From Phyllobacteriaceae bacterium (GTDB lineage Bacteria > Pseudomonadota > Alphaproteobacteria > Rhizobiales > Devosiaceae), in NCBI GenBank assembly GCA_012799265.1, contig JAAZLP010000250.1, positions 1-10,000 of the forward strand: a stretch of DNA of 10,000 bases, written 5' to 3'. The notes below the pieces were generated by a model. It saw only the letters and a program-made list of their open reading frames with translations, made no database searches and was not told the DNA's origin. Shown here piece after piece: positions 1 through 6,619 of this stretch. The position numbers and the translations under genes are program-made. Positions within the stretch are counted from its first letter, which is position 1, and every line of letters begins with the position of its first letter.

Positions 1-330
1 CCCGCGCCTGTCGAGCCGGCTCCGGCGCCCAAGCCGACCCCGGCGCCCGCCCCTGCCCCCGCCCCGGTTGAGCCGCCCGCGACGACCATCGAAGTCCCCG
101 GCGACGCCGTAATCCCGGGCACAGAGACCACTGTCAACGAAGCTGTCGAGAACGTCCAGCAGCAGGTCGAAAACCTCCAGTTGACCGACGCTGAAAAGGC
201 CCAGGCTGTTGCCGATGCCCGCACCCAGGCCGAGACTGCGGCCAGGAATGCAGGCCTCACCGACGAGCAGGTCAAGCAGGCTGGCGACGCTGCCGAAGCT
301 GCTGCAAAGACCGTCTTCGGTATCGAATAA
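1..330 (+). CDS. C-terminal part of a proline/alanine-rich protein, function unknown (5' end outside window)
   Basis: The frame is open from the first base of the window to a TAA at 328-330, so this is the last 109 residues of a longer protein. The first ~25 residues are low-complexity Pro-Ala repeats with interspersed Val-Glu-Pro, typical of an extended linker. The remainder is rich in Ala, Gln, Glu and Val, with a probable helical or coiled segment (NEAVENVQQQVENLQ) and a second Ala-rich helical stretch ending in KTVFGIE. No catalytic motif or membrane segment is visible here. A Pro-rich linker followed by charged helices is common in envelope-associated proteins, but the function cannot be named from this fragment. 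The gene converges on the small membrane protein gene downstream and shares its terminator. Coding status is supported by the uninterrupted frame, the composition, and a terminator 10 bases after the stop. Confidence 0.75.
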   Translation, partial: PAPVEPAPAPKPTPAPAPAPAPVEPPATTIEVPGDAVIPGTETTVNEAVENVQQQVENLQLTDAEKAQAVADARTQAETAARNAGLTDEQVKQAGDAAEAAAKTVFGIE

Positions 331-331
331 G

Positions 332-370
332 AAACAAAAAAGCGCGCCGCCTCACGGCGGGGCGCTTCCC
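332..370. terminator. Bidirectional intrinsic terminator between convergent genes
   Basis: An 11-bp stem with one mismatch (arms 341-351 and 356-366) closes on the tetraloop TCAC. It is preceded by an A-rich tract (332-340), which becomes a U-run after the hairpin on the minus strand, and followed by TTCCCC. It lies between the stop of the upstream + strand gene (330) and the stop of the - strand gene at 387. The shape fits a shared terminator that is stronger for the minus-strand transcript. Confidence 0.75.
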
Positions 371-386
371 CAATTTGATGCCCTGT

Positions 387-638
387 TCAGGCCCGTCGCG
401 CGATCTGGTTCCAAGCCAGAAGAATGATCACCGCGCCCAGGATCGAGGCAATAAAGCCCGCTCCGTCGCCTGAATTGTACCAGCCGATCTGCTGCCCCAG
501 CCACGTCGCCAGCACCGAGCCGATGATCCCGAGCACCGTGGTCAGGATAAAGCCCTCAGGCTTACGGTCACCGGGCGTAATCCACTTGGCGATGACCCCA
601 GCCAGAAATCCGATTAAAATAGCCCAGATAATACCCAT
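387..638 (-). CDS. GlsB/YeaQ/YmgE family small stress-response membrane protein
   Basis: This 83-residue protein is almost entirely hydrophobic and has three predicted membrane helices: about residues 2-20, 31-50 and 61-78. Its layout is that of the GlsB/YeaQ/YmgE family, formerly called transglycosylase-associated proteins: an MGIIW start, a short polar turn TPGDRKPEGF after helix 1, the Gly-rich helix 2 (TTVLGIIGSVLATWLG), and a last helix beginning GFIASILGAV. Family members are inner-membrane proteins often induced by envelope, acid or osmotic stress; a biochemical role is not established. The start at 638 is supported by GGGAG at 646-650, seven bases upstream. It ends just before the shared terminator at 341-366 and appears monocistronic. 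I could not identify a convincing promoter upstream. Confidence 0.9.
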   Translation of the reverse strand: MGIIWAILIGFLAGVIAKWITPGDRKPEGFILTTVLGIIGSVLATWLGQQIGWYNSGDGAGFIASILGAVIILLAWNQIARRA

Positions 639-951
639 CGTGACGCTCCCAAACTGACGCTGTCACAAAGTTCGGTATTTTGAACCCCGGATACAAGAGC
701 CAGCCGCGACCAACTCATCCCGGAGCCCGCACCCCTCCCCAAGCGATCGAGCCAAGTTACAAGGCAGGAAAAACGCAGAGAGCCCGGAAAGCGTACTCGG
801 GTCTAACCTCACCCACCGGCCCGCCCTCGGACGAGATCCGAGGGCCAGTCTTCCAACGCAACGAAGCTGGACAATGACCACATTGGGGCCAGCACTTGAA
901 TAGTGCGAACCCTGACGCGCCCCCTCCTCAGGGGGAGGCCGGGTGGAGGCC
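639..951. other. Gene-free stretch with palindromic, probably interspersed repeat sequences
   Basis: I find no credible gene in these 313 bases; the short open frames on both strands have no recognisable protein, and their composition does not suggest coding. There is a perfect 9-bp hairpin (823-831 with 837-845, loop CGAGA) and a second one of C5T with AG5 (920-925 with 930-935, loop CCTC). The sequence around 720-760 and 800-850 looks like degenerate intergenic repeats common in alphaproteobacterial genomes. The glsB-type promoter must lie at the left end (about 640-720), but I could not assign boxes with confidence. Confidence 0.55.
823..845. repeat. Perfect 9-bp inverted repeat
   Basis: GCCCTCGGA at 823-831 is followed by the five-base loop CGAGA and its exact complement TCCGAGGGC at 837-845. 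No T-run follows on either strand, so it is not a standard intrinsic terminator. It may be the core of an interspersed palindromic repeat. Confidence 0.6.
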
Positions 952-1250
952 TTAAGCCGCGACGGGCTTCCGCTGCTCCAGCCGCTTCACATAGCCATCA
1001 TTGATGAACGTCCCGAACGGCACGATGCAGGCCACAAACGCCCGCACCCATTGCATGAACGGCGCCCGCACCAGCGCAAACACGATCACCATCACCGCCA
1101 GATAGATAATCACCGCCGCGCCATGCAGCGCCCCGATCGGCGGCACCAGCCCGGGCTGGCCAAGGAACACTTGGCCGGCATGGCGATGAGGAAGAGGCCG
1201 ATCGTGGTGAAACCCTCGAAAAGGGCAATGAGACGGAAACCTTTGATCAT
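952..1250 (-). pseudogene. DUF3817-type small membrane protein, frameshifted by an apparent one-base loss
   Basis: Two reading frames together give one recognisable protein. Starting at the ATG at 1250 (AGGGAAG about five bases upstream), the first frame reads MIKGFRLIALFEGFTTIG and LFLIAMPAK, then goes out of frame and stops early. The second frame picks up exactly there with FLGQPGLVPPIGALHGAAV, two further hydrophobic helices and the tail INDGYVKRLEQRKPVAA, ending at 952. The span 952-1250 is 299 bases; restoring one base gives 100 codons including the stop, matching the usual ~95-105 residues of DUF3817 membrane proteins (N-terminal helix, conserved Gly-Gln-Pro loop, His-Gly in helix 2). 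The break lies at about 1165-1172. The long open frame that continues upstream to 1350 is not the true N-terminus. Either a real inactivating mutation or a sequencing/assembly indel could explain it. The function of the family is unknown. Confidence 0.8.
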
Positions 1251-1314
1251 GCCGCTTCCCTAACGCCAAACCACCGCCGCAAACACGCGCCACGCCGTCG
1301 CATGCCACTTCCCG

Positions 1315-1344
1315 AAAAAAGCGAAAGGCCCGCCGAAGCGGGCC
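1315..1344 (-). terminator. Intrinsic terminator at the end of the thu operon
   Basis: On the minus strand, a perfect 7-bp GC stem (1344-1338 with 1333-1327) closes on the tetraloop TTCG. It is followed by TTTCGC and a run of six T (complement of A at 1315-1320). It lies 26 bases after the thuB stop, so it should end the operon transcript before the DUF3817-type gene. Confidence 0.85.
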
Positions 1345-1370
1345 CCTCACTCTTCCTTTGGAGGGAGAAG

Positions 1371-2414
1371 CTAGACGCTGTGCTCCACCCGGTCGCGGTC
1401 GGTGACCGTGCCGAGATCGAGCACTTTCTGGATATTGGTCGCATGCCGGAAGCTCGGCTGGAGGTTTTGCCCCGTCCGCACTGCTTCGACAAAGCGCATG
1501 TAATTGGTCGGCACCGGATCAACCGCCACTTCGGTCCAGGTGCCGGTTTCGATATCGTCGCCCAGGCAGGTGAAAAGCTTTGACCAGTCATGCCGGTGCT
1601 GCACTTCGACCGAGCCCTTTTCGCCATAGATGCGCAGCCGCAATTCGTTGAAATGGCCCGTCGCCCAGCGCGTCGCATGGATCACGCCCAGCGCGCCGTT
1701 CTCCAGCTGCGCCGTCATGGCAAAGCTGTCATTGGCGTCGAGGTCATATTCCCCGATCTGGTTGTTTTCGGCCTTCTCGAAGGTTTCGAGGCGGCAGAAC
1801 ACTTTTGAAAAGTCGCTGCCAGCGCCATAGGCGGCAAAGTCGAGAATGTGCACGCCGATATCGCCAAGCACGCCATTGGAGCCGTGCTTTTTCGACAGGC
1901 GCCAAAGCCATTGGCTCTCCGTGCGCCAGTCGCCCCAGGCCTTGGACACAAGCCAGCTCTGCAGGTAGCTCGCCTCGAAATGCTTCACCTTGCCGACAGC
2001 GCCTGACTGCACGATTTCGCGTGCCTTCTGCAGCTGGGCAACATTGCGATAGGTGAGGTTGACCATATTGATGACGCCGGCATTCTCGGCCGCTTCGGTC
2101 ATTTCGAGGGCACGGGCATGGTCGGTCGCCAGCGGCTTTTCGCAGAACACATGCTTGCCTGCCGCAATGGCAGCCATCGAGGTTGCATAGTGCACGCTGT
2201 CCGGCGTCACATTGGCGACAGCATCAAACTCACCCCAGGCCAGGGCCGCGTCCAGCGAACCGAAACCGCGCTCGATATTATGGCTGGCGCAAAAGGCCTC
2301 CACTCGCGCCGGATCAACGTCGACGCCACCCGCCAGGGTGACGCCCTCGATCTCCGCAAAGTGCTTCGCATGGTTATTGGCCATGCCGCCGGTTCCCAGA
2401 ATGAGGATCCGCAT
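1371..2414 (-). CDS. thuB: ThuB: Gfo/Idh/MocA family NAD-dependent disaccharide 3-dehydrogenase
   Basis: This 347-residue cytoplasmic oxidoreductase belongs to the Gfo/Idh/MocA family. An N-terminal Rossmann fold opens with MRILILGTGGMANNHAKHF (dinucleotide-binding Gly residues 7-10). The family Glu-Lys-Pro motif is at 92-94 in HVFCEKPLA, with Lys93 the usual catalytic or substrate-binding lysine. The C-terminal sheet domain carries LGDIGVHILD (183-192), where Asp185 and His189 match the family's active-site pair. In rhizobia ThuB oxidises C3 of trehalose and related disaccharides to 3-keto derivatives. That assignment here rests on family plus operon position: last gene, directly after thuA. 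Start chosen at 2414 with AGGA at 2423-2426, eight bases upstream. The stop is followed by an intrinsic terminator. Length is normal and no key residue is missing. Substrate specificity cannot be read from sequence alone. Confidence 0.9.
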   Translation of the reverse strand: MRILILGTGGMANNHAKHFAEIEGVTLAGGVDVDPARVEAFCASHNIERGFGSLDAALAWGEFDAVANVTPDSVHYATSMAAIAAGKHVFCEKPLATDHARALEMTEAAENAGVINMVNLTYRNVAQLQKAREIVQSGAVGKVKHFEASYLQSWLVSKAWGDWRTESQWLWRLSKKHGSNGVLGDIGVHILDFAAYGAGSDFSKVFCRLETFEKAENNQIGEYDLDANDSFAMTAQLENGALGVIHATRWATGHFNELRLRIYGEKGSVEVQHRHDWSKLFTCLGDDIETGTWTEVAVDPVPTNYMRFVEAVRTGQNLQPSFRHATNIQKVLDLGTVTDRDRVEHSV

Positions 2415-2461
2415 AGTTCTATTCCTGAATGGGCCCTCAGGCCACGATGTTCACAGCCACT

Positions 2462-2560
2462 GGATGTCGCCCCGGCTAAGGCCGGGACCCATCTTGAGAC
2501 ACTACTTTGTCGTTCCATCTCAGGATGCCCCGCCGCGTGCCACCGGGCACGGACCCGATG
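2462..2560. repeat. Composite palindromic repeat between thuA and thuB
   Basis: Two palindromic units lie side by side. The first has CCCGGC (2471-2476), loop TAAG, GCCGGG (2481-2486); the second has CGTGCC (2536-2541), loop ACCG, GGCACG (2546-2551). Both units begin GGATG and end GGGACCCAT- or GGACCCGAT-like, suggesting diverged copies of one element. ATCTTGAGA (2491-2499) and TCTCAGGAT (2517-2525) between them are also nearly complementary. No T-run follows, so transcription probably continues into thuB. The 175-base gap otherwise holds only the thuB ribosome binding site. Confidence 0.6.
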
Positions 2561-2589
2561 GCTGGCGCAACACTCTGAGCTGGCAAACC

Positions 2590-3375
2590 CTACTGCTTCA
2601 CTTCACCGGCATGATCGGACGCCGATAGCTTGGCGCCGCGCTCTTCGATCTTTTCGATCGCTTCGCCGACCGGCGTATTCGGCGCCTTCATCAGATGCGC
2701 GTGACGCGACCCGGCTGCCCAGTTGACCGCATTGCGCAGCACCTTGCCGACATTGGCGTCGTGATAGGTCGGATAGGTCTCGTGGCCGGGGCGGAAATAG
2801 AAAATGTTCCCGGCGCCACGACGATAGGTGAGACCAGAGCGGAACACTTCCCCCCCCTGGAACCAGGAAACGAACACCGTTTCCAGCGGCTCCGGCACAG
2901 TGAAGGGCTCGCCATACATCTCTTCATATTCGAGCTCGAAATAGGGCGGCAGATCCTTGGCAATCGGATGCCCCGGATTGACCACCCAGAGCCGCTCACG
3001 CTCTCCGGCTTCGCGCCAGTGCAGGTTCGCCGGCGAGCCCATCAGGCCGCGGAAAACCTTCGAGTGGTGGCCCGAGTGCAGCACGATCAGGCCCATGCCC
3101 TGCCAGACATGCTCCATGACGCGCTTGACGACAGCATCGTCGACCTTGTCATGCGCCGCATGTCCCCACCAGAGGAGCACATCGGTCTGGCTCAGCACCT
3201 CTTCGGTGCAGCCATGTTCAGGCTCCTGCAGCGTCGTGGTCTTGACCTCGATATTGCTGTCTTCGCGCAAAAGCTTGGCGATCTGGTTGTGCATGCCTTC
3301 GGGGTAGTTTTCGGCGACAACCTTGTTCTTTTGTTCGTGGACGTTCTCGCCCCAGACCAGGGTACGGATCGGCAT
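2590..3375 (-). CDS. thuA: ThuA: trehalose utilization protein (ThuA family, glutamine-amidotransferase-like fold)
   Basis: This 261-residue cytoplasmic protein matches ThuA along its whole length. It opens MPIRTLVWGENVHEQ, followed by AENYPEGMHNQIAK (21-34) and the flavodoxin/GATase-like segment DVLLWWGHAAHD (65-76). Other conserved blocks are GLIVLHSGHHSKVF (95-108), WREAGERERLWVVNPGHPIA (120-139), and the very conserved WFQGGEVFRSGLTYRRGAGN (171-190) running into FYFRPGHETYPTYHD. The fold resembles class I glutamine amidotransferases, but no Cys nucleophile elbow of that family is visible. Genetics in rhizobia show ThuA is needed with ThuB for trehalose, maltitol and sucrose-isomer catabolism through 3-keto sugars; its exact reaction is not, to my knowledge, settled. 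Start at 3375 is supported by AGGAG (3384-3388) eight bases upstream. Separated by hairpin-rich gaps from thuK (167 bases) and thuB (175 bases). Confidence 0.92.
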   Translation of the reverse strand: MPIRTLVWGENVHEQKNKVVAENYPEGMHNQIAKLLREDSNIEVKTTTLQEPEHGCTEEVLSQTDVLLWWGHAAHDKVDDAVVKRVMEHVWQGMGLIVLHSGHHSKVFRGLMGSPANLHWREAGERERLWVVNPGHPIAKDLPPYFELEYEEMYGEPFTVPEPLETVFVSWFQGGEVFRSGLTYRRGAGNIFYFRPGHETYPTYHDANVGKVLRNAVNWAAGSRHAHLMKAPNTPVGEAIEKIEERGAKLSASDHAGEVKQ

Positions 3376-3441
3376 TGTTCAGTCTCCTATTGCTGCGGTT
3401 CCTGGGGAATGCCGCATGTCTTCAGCGTGTGCTTCCCGTGA

Positions 3442-3478
3442 AAGCCGGAACCCCTATTGGCTAGTGAGGTTCCGGCTT
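3442..3478. repeat. 11-bp perfect hairpin between thuK and thuA
   Basis: AAGCCGGAACC (3442-3452) and its exact complement (3468-3478) enclose a 15-base loop. No T-run follows on the minus strand, so it is not a strong intrinsic terminator. As a structure in the operon mRNA it could protect the transporter message from 3' decay or mark a processing point. Confidence 0.7.
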
Positions 3479-3503
3479 CTCTGGGGGACACGGTTGTTGA
3501 GAA

Positions 3504-3529
3504 GGATGGCGAACAAGGGGCCGCCATCC
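3504..3529. repeat. 7-bp hairpin just after the thuK stop codon
   Basis: GGATGGC (3504-3510) pairs perfectly with GCCATCC (3523-3529) across a 12-base loop, starting 13 bases after the thuK stop on the minus strand. It is followed by TTCTCAACAACC, which is not a proper U-run. With the 11-bp hairpin at 3442-3478 it makes two stem-loops in a 167-base gap, suggesting mRNA stabilisation or partial attenuation. Confidence 0.55.
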
Positions 3530-3542
3530 AAAAGGTGATGGC

Positions 3543-4547
<1,005 letters not shown>

Positions 4548-4566
4548 TGATTTTCTCCTAGGACCA

Positions 4567-4710
4567 AGACCGATTGGGCATTTTGGTCAGGCTGAGACGA
4601 AAATTTCGATCTGCGAGAACCGGACCGGAGCGTACGTTTTGGTACGTGAGGACCGGAAGCGCAGGAGATTGGAATTTGCAGGCCAGTCTGGACGAAATGG
4701 ACATCGGTCT
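4567..4710. repeat. ~144-nt imperfect palindromic element filling the thuG-thuK gap
   Basis: The ends are exact complements (AGACCGAT at 4567-4574, ATCGGTCT at 4703-4710). The arms stay alignable all the way to the centre, where CGTAC (4631-4635) and GTACG (4642-4646) enclose a six-base loop. In a hand alignment about two thirds of positions in the ~70-nt arms pair, with a few one- or two-base gaps. One end overlaps the thuG stop codon (4709-4711); the other ends 8 bases before the thuK ribosome binding site. Size, dyad symmetry and intergenic location resemble rhizobial palindromic elements such as RIME. I cannot confirm family membership without a genome search. In mRNA it would form one long hairpin between the permease and ATPase messages. 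Confidence 0.75.
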
Positions 4711-5554
4711 AGCCTTTGACGCCGCCAGCGGTCAGACCAGATACGATCTTGCGTTGGAAAATGAGGACGAGGACGACGAGGGGCACCGTGACGATCACCG
4801 ACGCCGCCATGATCAGGCCCCAGGGGATTTCAAACCGCGAGCCCCCCGACAGCAACCCGATCGCAACCGGCACGGTGCGGGTCATGTTCGACGAGGTGAA
4901 TGTCAGCGCGAACAGGAACTCGTTCCAGGCACTGATGAAGGCGAGCAGGCCCGTCGTTACCAGGGCCGGCCACATCAGCGGCAGGAACACCCTCGTGATG
5001 ATGACCCACGGCGTCGCGCCATCGACAATCGCCGCTTCCTCGATCTCGACCGGCAGATCACGCATGAAGGTGGTGAGCACCCAGACGGTGAACGGCAGCG
5101 TGAAGATCGTATAGGAGAAGATCAGCGCCCAAGGCGTATTGTAGATGCCGAGGAACCGGATCAGCTCGAACAGGCCCGCCAGCACGGCGATCTGCGGGAA
5201 CATCGAAACCGCAAGGATCGTCATCAGCAACAGTCCGCGCCCCCTGAACCGGACCCGGCTCAGCGCGAACGCCGCCGTCACTGCCAGGAACAGCGCAAAC
5301 AGCACCGTCACCGACGCCACAAACACCGAGTTCAGGAAGTTGCGCGGGAACGAGCCGTTCGCCAACACGTCGCGATAATTGTCGAGGCTGAACGAGGTCG
5401 GCCAATAGGTGATGCGGAACAGGTCCGTGCCCGATTTGAAGCTCGTCAGGATCGCGTAATAGAACGGGAAGACGCTGACGACGACGATGACCAGCACCAG
5501 CAGGTAGAACAGCGTCGTCTTGGTTAGTTTCCAGAGATTGAACGTGCCGGTCAT
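4709..5554 (-). CDS. thuG: ThuG: MalG-type ABC sugar permease
   Basis: This 281-residue inner-membrane protein has about six transmembrane segments: near residues 13-35, 74-98, 107-130, 142-163, 192-212 and 246-268. The cytoplasmic EAA loop that docks on the ATPase is intact at 171-196 (EEAAIVDGATPWVIITRVFL followed by PLMWP), with the invariant Gly179. Residues in PFYYAILTSFKSGTDLF and AWNEFLFAL are typical of MalG/CUT1 permeases, and the length is standard. It pairs with ThuF to form the channel of the trehalose/disaccharide importer. The start ATG (5554-5552) shares one base with the thuF stop (TGATG), so translation is probably coupled; GGGGG at 5563-5567 inside thuF can serve as ribosome binding site. 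The stop codon lies inside the end of the palindrome that fills the gap to thuK. Confidence 0.92.
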   Translation of the reverse strand: MTGTFNLWKLTKTTLFYLLVLVIVVVSVFPFYYAILTSFKSGTDLFRITYWPTSFSLDNYRDVLANGSFPRNFLNSVFVASVTVLFALFLAVTAAFALSRVRFRGRGLLLMTILAVSMFPQIAVLAGLFELIRFLGIYNTPWALIFSYTIFTLPFTVWVLTTFMRDLPVEIEEAAIVDGATPWVIITRVFLPLMWPALVTTGLLAFISAWNEFLFALTFTSSNMTRTVPVAIGLLSGGSRFEIPWGLIMAASVIVTVPLVVLVLIFQRKIVSGLTAGGVKG

Positions 5555-6537
5555 CAGCGTGATCCCCCGTCAAAATTCACGCGGCCCAGCCAGATGTAGA
5601 GGGTGGTGAAGAGCGCGATGATCAGGAACAGCAGCGTCGATTGCGCCGACCCATAGGCAAAGTTGTCGAAGTCGAAGAGGTTCTCTCGCGCGACCACCGA
5701 CATGGTCTTTGTCGCATCCGAATTCGGCGTCAGCACATAGATCAGATCGAAGATACGCAGCGCATCAAGCACGCGGAAGATGATGGCCACCATCAGGGCC
5801 GGCCGCACCAGCGGCAGCGTGATCTTGAAGAACTGCTTGACCGGATGCACGCCGTCGATCTCGGCGGCCTCATAGATGTCCTTGGGGATCATCTGCAGGC
5901 CGGCAAGGATCAGCAGCGCCATGAACGGCGTCGTCTTCCAGATGTCGACAACCAGCACGGCGGTCATGGCCGTTTCGGCGGAGGCCGTCCAGGCGACCTT
6001 CTGCGACAGCAGCCCCAGACGCATGCCGAGGTCATTGAGAATGCCGAACTGGTCGTTCAGCATCCAGCTCCACATCTTGGCCGAGACGATGGTCGGGATG
6101 GCCCAGGGGATCAGGATCGCAGCGCGGACAATGCCGCGGCCACGGAATTCGGCGTTCAGCACCAGGGCCACGATCATGCCGAGCACGGTTTCCCAGAGCA
6201 CCGACCAGAAGGCGAACCGCACCGTGTTCCACACGGCATTCCACCATGCCGGATCCACCAGCAGCCCGCGATAGCGGACCGTGCCGCTGCTCTCCAGCAC
6301 CTGCCAGCGCAGGTAATTGCCTAAGCCGATCCATTCAGCGCCATAGAGATTGTTCAGCGATGCGTCGGTGAACGAAAACCAGATCGAGCGCAGCAGAGGC
6401 CAGCCGGCAACAACCAGAAGCGCGATCATCATGGGCAGAAGAAACCAGCGGGCGGCACGCGCGCGCTGCTGCGTCAGTTCGGATCGAACCGCGCGTACCG
6501 GCGTCCTCACCGGTGATACCATTGCCTCGGTAGCCAT
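5554..6537 (-). CDS. thuF: ThuF: MalF-type ABC sugar permease
   Basis: This 327-residue inner-membrane permease has a ~30-residue Arg-rich cytoplasmic N-terminus, a first helix at about 31-50, and five further helices (about 103-128, 136-160, 187-213, 240-266 and 298-318). The EAA loop reads YEAAEIDGVHPVKQFFKITL then PLVRP (222-246), with Gly229 at the conserved place. The length is typical of short MalF-like CUT1 subunits without the large MalF periplasmic loop; a moderate loop at about 60-100 (LNNLYGAEWIGLGNYLRW) is the usual family sequence. It acts with ThuG as the membrane channel. Start at 6537 is supported by GGAGG (6545-6549) seven bases upstream. It follows thuE by 82 bases containing a strong hairpin and is fused translationally to thuG by a TGATG overlap. 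Confidence 0.92.
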   Translation of the reverse strand: MATEAMVSPVRTPVRAVRSELTQQRARAARWFLLPMMIALLVVAGWPLLRSIWFSFTDASLNNLYGAEWIGLGNYLRWQVLESSGTVRYRGLLVDPAWWNAVWNTVRFAFWSVLWETVLGMIVALVLNAEFRGRGIVRAAILIPWAIPTIVSAKMWSWMLNDQFGILNDLGMRLGLLSQKVAWTASAETAMTAVLVVDIWKTTPFMALLILAGLQMIPKDIYEAAEIDGVHPVKQFFKITLPLVRPALMVAIIFRVLDALRIFDLIYVLTPNSDATKTMSVVARENLFDFDNFAYGSAQSTLLFLIIALFTTLYIWLGRVNFDGGSR

Positions 6538-6577
6538 AGGCTCGCCTCCACTCCCTAAAGCACTTGCGCGAAAGGCT

Positions 6578-6607
6578 GCGGGCGGCGGGGATCACCCCGC
6601 CGCCCGC
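6578..6607. repeat. Perfect 13-bp GC hairpin after thuE
   Basis: Arms 6578-6590 and 6595-6607 are exact complements made only of G and C, closed by the tetraloop ATCA (TGAT on the minus strand). On the minus strand the hairpin starts 12 bases after the thuE stop and is followed by AGCCTTTCGCG, with no real U-run. By analogy with the malE-malF gap of E. coli, such a structure can shield the binding-protein message from 3' exonucleases and reduce read-through, giving more ThuE than permease. That role is inferred. Confidence 0.85.
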
Positions 6608-6619
6608 GATGCACAGATC

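Noticed and set aside
663..881. Open frame on the - strand (72 codons) in the gap before the GlsB-type gene
   Set aside because: It runs through palindromic repeat sequence and resembles the spurious translations often produced by such repeats; no ribosome binding site or known family.
1251..1350. Open frame continuing upstream of the DUF3817-type gene to 1350
   Set aside because: The N-terminal part is in the wrong frame: the family N-terminus is encoded in another frame starting at 1250, and the extension overlaps the thu operon terminator.
4574..5527. Long + strand open frame opposite thuG
   Set aside because: Arg/His/Gln/Asp-rich translation with no domain; it is the complement of a membrane protein gene with clear permease motifs on the other strand.
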